8,276 nucleotides of DNA from Candidatus Omnitrophota bacterium (GTDB lineage: Bacteria > Omnitrophota > Gorgyraeia > 1-14-0-20-64-10 > JACQQZ01): contig JACQRF010000111.1 in NCBI GenBank assembly GCA_016206635.1, forward strand, positions 1 to 8,276, written 5' to 3'. This document shows positions 6,439 through 8,276 of the stretch, piece after piece (position 1 is the stretch's first letter; every line of letters starts with the position of its first letter). Below the pieces are notes generated by a model. It was not told where the DNA came from. It saw only the letters and a list, made by a program, of their open reading frames with translations, and ran no database searches. A program made the position numbers and the translations under genes.

Positions 6439-7504
6439 CCGAGCGCTCCCAGGTAAATTGACGGGCTCGCTGACGTCCTCGTGCTTGGAGGGTACGGCGC
6501 AACTCTTCATTGAACAAGACATTGTACAGACGATCAGACCACCCGTCAACATCGTCCGGGGAGATCATAACATCATCATTTTCAACGAGTTCTGAAAGAG
6601 CCGGAATGGACGACACCAAAACCGGGCAGCCGGCGGCCATCGCCTCCAATACGGGCAAGCCGAATCCTTCCACGTAAGACGGCATCAGCAGCACTGAGGC
6701 GCTTTGATACAGCGCCATCAGGTCATCCCGAGAGACGGCGCCGGTCCACCGAATCGCAGTGTCCAGTTGTAGGCGCCGCGCTTCTTGCTGAGGGAGCGCG
6801 TACCACGACGGGATCTCTCCGACCATCACGAGTTGGTGCGGGATGGCGTGACGCTGCTGCAGCCGGGCAAATGCCCGAAGCGCCGTCAGCGGGTTTTTGT
6901 GCGGCCGCACCGCCGAGACCCAGAGCAGGTACGGCGGCCGGATCTGATAGCGCTGCCACACCGAAGTGCTGACCGCCTCGGCCACCGGGACGCCGGCGGC
7001 GGGATCCACGCCATGCGGAATGACCCGCACCCGCGCCGGGTCCAGGCCGGTCCGCGCGCAGAGCGCCTGCTTCGTCGCCTCCGATACCGCAATGATGGCA
7101 TCGGCGCGCGCGGCGATCTGCCGCAGCATGAACGCCGTGTAAGGGGTTGCCCACCGGCTCCGAGCATAACGCGGGGAGACCAGGTGGATGAGATCATGCA
7201 CCGTGACGACAAGCGCCCCTCGCCAGCGCAGCGGGATATTGTAGTGCGGGCTGTGCCAGAGCGGGGCGGCGTGGGGCGAGGCGGGCACGATCAGTTGCTC
7301 GAGCACGCTGTAGATCGGGGCGTGGAACGGTTGCCGGCAAAACGTGGAGGGCAAGGTCAGTGGGGCGCCGCTCGGCAGGCCGGCCACGCAGCCGTGCTCC
7401 ACGGCGCCGGAACGCCCCAGCGCCTCGAGCAGATGGCGGATGTACGTGCCGATGCCGCCGTGCAGGGCCATCCGGGCATCGAAGAGCAGGCGGACCGGCG
7501 GCAT
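6398..7504 (-). CDS. Glycosyltransferase family 4 (GT-B, mannosyltransferase-like)
   Basis: Retaining GT-B glycosyltransferase of 368 residues, the normal length for the family, expected to extend the lipid-linked repeat unit in the cytoplasm. The N-terminal domain opens with RLLFDARMALHGGIGTY (residues 5-21), carrying the glycine-rich acceptor-side loop, and has VTVHDLIHL (101-108). The hinge is IPHGVDP (162-168). The C-terminal donor domain shows VRPHKNP (199-205), PSYVEGFGLPVLEAMAAGCPV (275-295) with the E-x7-E pair E279/E287, and a final helix FTWERSAAEHLDVY. The ATG at 7502-7504 follows the GT2 stop by 4 bases; no clear Shine-Dalgarno is seen, so translational coupling is likely. It ends in TAG at 6398-6400. 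The last 130 bases or so of the gene are visibly AT-richer than the surroundings. The family is certain; donor sugar and linkage are not. Confidence 0.95.
   Translation of the reverse strand: MPPVRLLFDARMALHGGIGTYIRHLLEALGRSGAVEHGCVAGLPSGAPLTLPSTFCRQPFHAPIYSVLEQLIVPASPHAAPLWHSPHYNIPLRWRGALVVTVHDLIHLVSPRYARSRWATPYTAFMLRQIAARADAIIAVSEATKQALCARTGLDPARVRVIPHGVDPAAGVPVAEAVSTSVWQRYQIRPPYLLWVSAVRPHKNPLTALRAFARLQQRHAIPHQLVMVGEIPSWYALPQQEARRLQLDTAIRWTGAVSRDDLMALYQSASVLLMPSYVEGFGLPVLEAMAAGCPVLVSSIPALSELVENDDVMISPDDVDGWSDRLYNVLFNEELRRTLQARGRQRARQFTWERSAAEHLDVYRTALQ
6446..6451 (-). promoter_or_regulatory. Possible ribosome binding site before CTG start of second GT4
   Basis: TGGGAG on the minus strand, 7 bases before the in-frame CTG at 6436-6438. 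It lies inside the 3' end of the preceding GT4 gene, so the match may be chance. It is noted because no ATG, GTG or TTG in a plausible position exists for this gene. Confidence 0.25.
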
Positions 7505-7508
7505 GTCG

Positions 7509-8276
7509 TTACCCGGCGGGGTGGCGGATCGCGTGGAGCAGCCGGCGGCCCTGGGCCGTCCAGACGAATTTCACCCATAGATACCCGCGCAGCAACCGTT
7601 CAGCGGCGACGCCATGGAAACGCCGGTAAAACTGGAGCTGGCTGCGGCGATACTCCACGGCCATCTGGTCCGCCACCTGCCGCGTGCTGGCCTGTCCATG
7701 ATGGACGGCGGCCGCCCCGGCGGGGAGATACCACACCTCCCAGTCGGCTCGTCGGAGCCGCGAGCAGAGATCCACCTCTTCGAAGTACATGTGATACCGG
7801 GTGGGGTCCATCCCGTCGACGCGGTTGAACGCGTCGCGGCGCACCAGAAAGCAGGCGCCAAGCACCCAATCCACGCGCCGCGGGTTCACCGCGTAAGGCC
7901 CCAGCCGGTGGGTCGCTTCGAGCCGACGCCACCACCATCGTTGGAGGCCCTCGGTGAGCAGATGCGGCTCTCGGCCCCACGACAATTGCAGCGAGCCATC
8001 CGGATTGGTCAATCGGGGACCCACGATGGCAGCGCGCGGGTGGTCATCCATAAACTGCGCCATCGGCTCCACAAGCTCGGAAAATCGTTCGAATTCAACG
8101 TCGGCATTGGCCACCAGCACGTACGGCGTGTCGGTTTCTTGAACTCCCTGGTTGACGGCCGCGGCGTATCCTTTATTTTCATCATTGACGAGAAAACGCA
8201 TCAAGAGTTCGGGGTGGGTTCGATGATAGCGCTCGATAGCTTCTCGGCTGCCGTCGGTGGAGGCGTTGTCCACGAC
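7509..8276 (-). CDS. Glycosyltransferase family 2 (rhamnosyltransferase-like), 5' end missing
   Basis: Inverting GT-A glycosyltransferase, expected to move a sugar from a nucleotide donor to a lipid-linked glycan on the cytoplasmic face. The frame is open to the right edge, so only about the first 80-90 residues or fewer are likely missing. It ends in TAA at 7509-7511. Visible family signs: the strand-end VVDNASTDGS at the edge, NKGYAAAVNQG (about residue 33 from the first GTG), the DXD-like NADVEF (about 56-61), GPRLTNPDGS, the acceptor-side GACFLVRRDAF, and the ED-box region MYFEEVDLCSRLRRADW (about 162-178), followed by HHGQAS. This set is typical of WbbL-like rhamnosyltransferases, but donor and acceptor cannot be read from it. 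The usual residue before Asp in the metal motif is Pro or Asn; here it is Ala (NAD). The stop lies 4 bases before the ATG of the next gene, so the two are probably co-translated. Confidence 0.92.
   Translation of the reverse strand, partial: VVDNASTDGSREAIERYHRTHPELLMRFLVNDENKGYAAAVNQGVQETDTPYVLVANADVEFERFSELVEPMAQFMDDHPRAAIVGPRLTNPDGSLQLSWGREPHLLTEGLQRWWWRRLEATHRLGPYAVNPRRVDWVLGACFLVRRDAFNRVDGMDPTRYHMYFEEVDLCSRLRRADWEVWYLPAGAAAVHHGQASTRQVADQMAVEYRRSQLQFYRRFHGVAAERLLRGYLWVKFVWTAQGRRLLHAIRHPAG

Noticed and set aside
6380..6450. Programmed frameshift joining the two GT4 proteins into one
   Set aside because: The frames overlap, but no slippery heptamer or obvious downstream structure was found before the TAG at 6398-6400, and the first protein already has a normal C-terminus.
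1..8276. Transposase, integrase, tRNA, CRISPR or defence-system genes
   Set aside because: None was recognised on either strand; every base is covered by glycan genes, the epimerase remnant or their short junctions.

Overview
The window is one unbroken block of minus-strand genes for a cell-surface polysaccharide (O-antigen/LPS-like or exopolysaccharide). It is GC-rich, at roughly 64% by eye. The long plus-strand reading frames are Arg/Gly/Pro-rich antisense shadows. The gene set is a lipid-linked initiating sugar transferase, GT2 and GT4 glycosyltransferases, a Wzy/WaaL-type membrane protein and GT9 (heptosyltransferase-family) enzymes. This fits a Gram-negative-type, high-GC bacterium. I cannot name the phylum from the sequence. 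No RNA gene, CRISPR array, transposase or stretch over 300 bases without a gene was seen.

Layout in the direction of transcription (right to left): (1) 3' part of a GT2 glycosyltransferase, cut by the right edge; (2) a complete GT4 glycosyltransferase; (3) a second GT4, of the WbaZ/mannosyltransferase-like type, with no ordinary start codon in a sensible place; (4) a 33-codon remnant of an NAD-dependent sugar epimerase/dehydratase C-terminus, squeezed between genes 3 and 5; (5) a DegT/DnrJ/EryC1/StrS sugar aminotransferase homologue whose PLP lysine is replaced by histidine, as in ColD/E1-type 3-dehydratases; (6) a WcaJ/WbaP-type polyprenyl-phosphate sugar phosphotransferase; (7) a 742-residue fusion of an O-antigen polymerase/ligase membrane domain with a GT9 domain; (8) the 5' part of a second, free-standing GT9, cut by the left edge. 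Genes overlap or lie a few bases apart throughout, so this looks like one operon whose promoter lies beyond the right edge.

Inferred pathway: the phosphotransferase loads the first sugar onto undecaprenyl phosphate on the cytoplasmic face. The GT2 and two GT4 enzymes extend the repeat unit. The DegT homologue, probably once paired with the lost epimerase, makes a modified nucleotide sugar. After flipping (no Wzx in the window), the membrane half of the fusion polymerises the glycan or ligates it to a core that the GT9 domains may help build.

The points most worth a second look are the Wzy/WaaL-GT9 fusion; a perfect 32-bp palindrome at its 3' end whose centre is the start codon of the next gene, with a related motif at the fusion's own 5' end; the Lys-to-His change in the DegT homologue; the epimerase stump; and two genes whose best-placed start codon is CTG behind a Shine-Dalgarno-like sequence.
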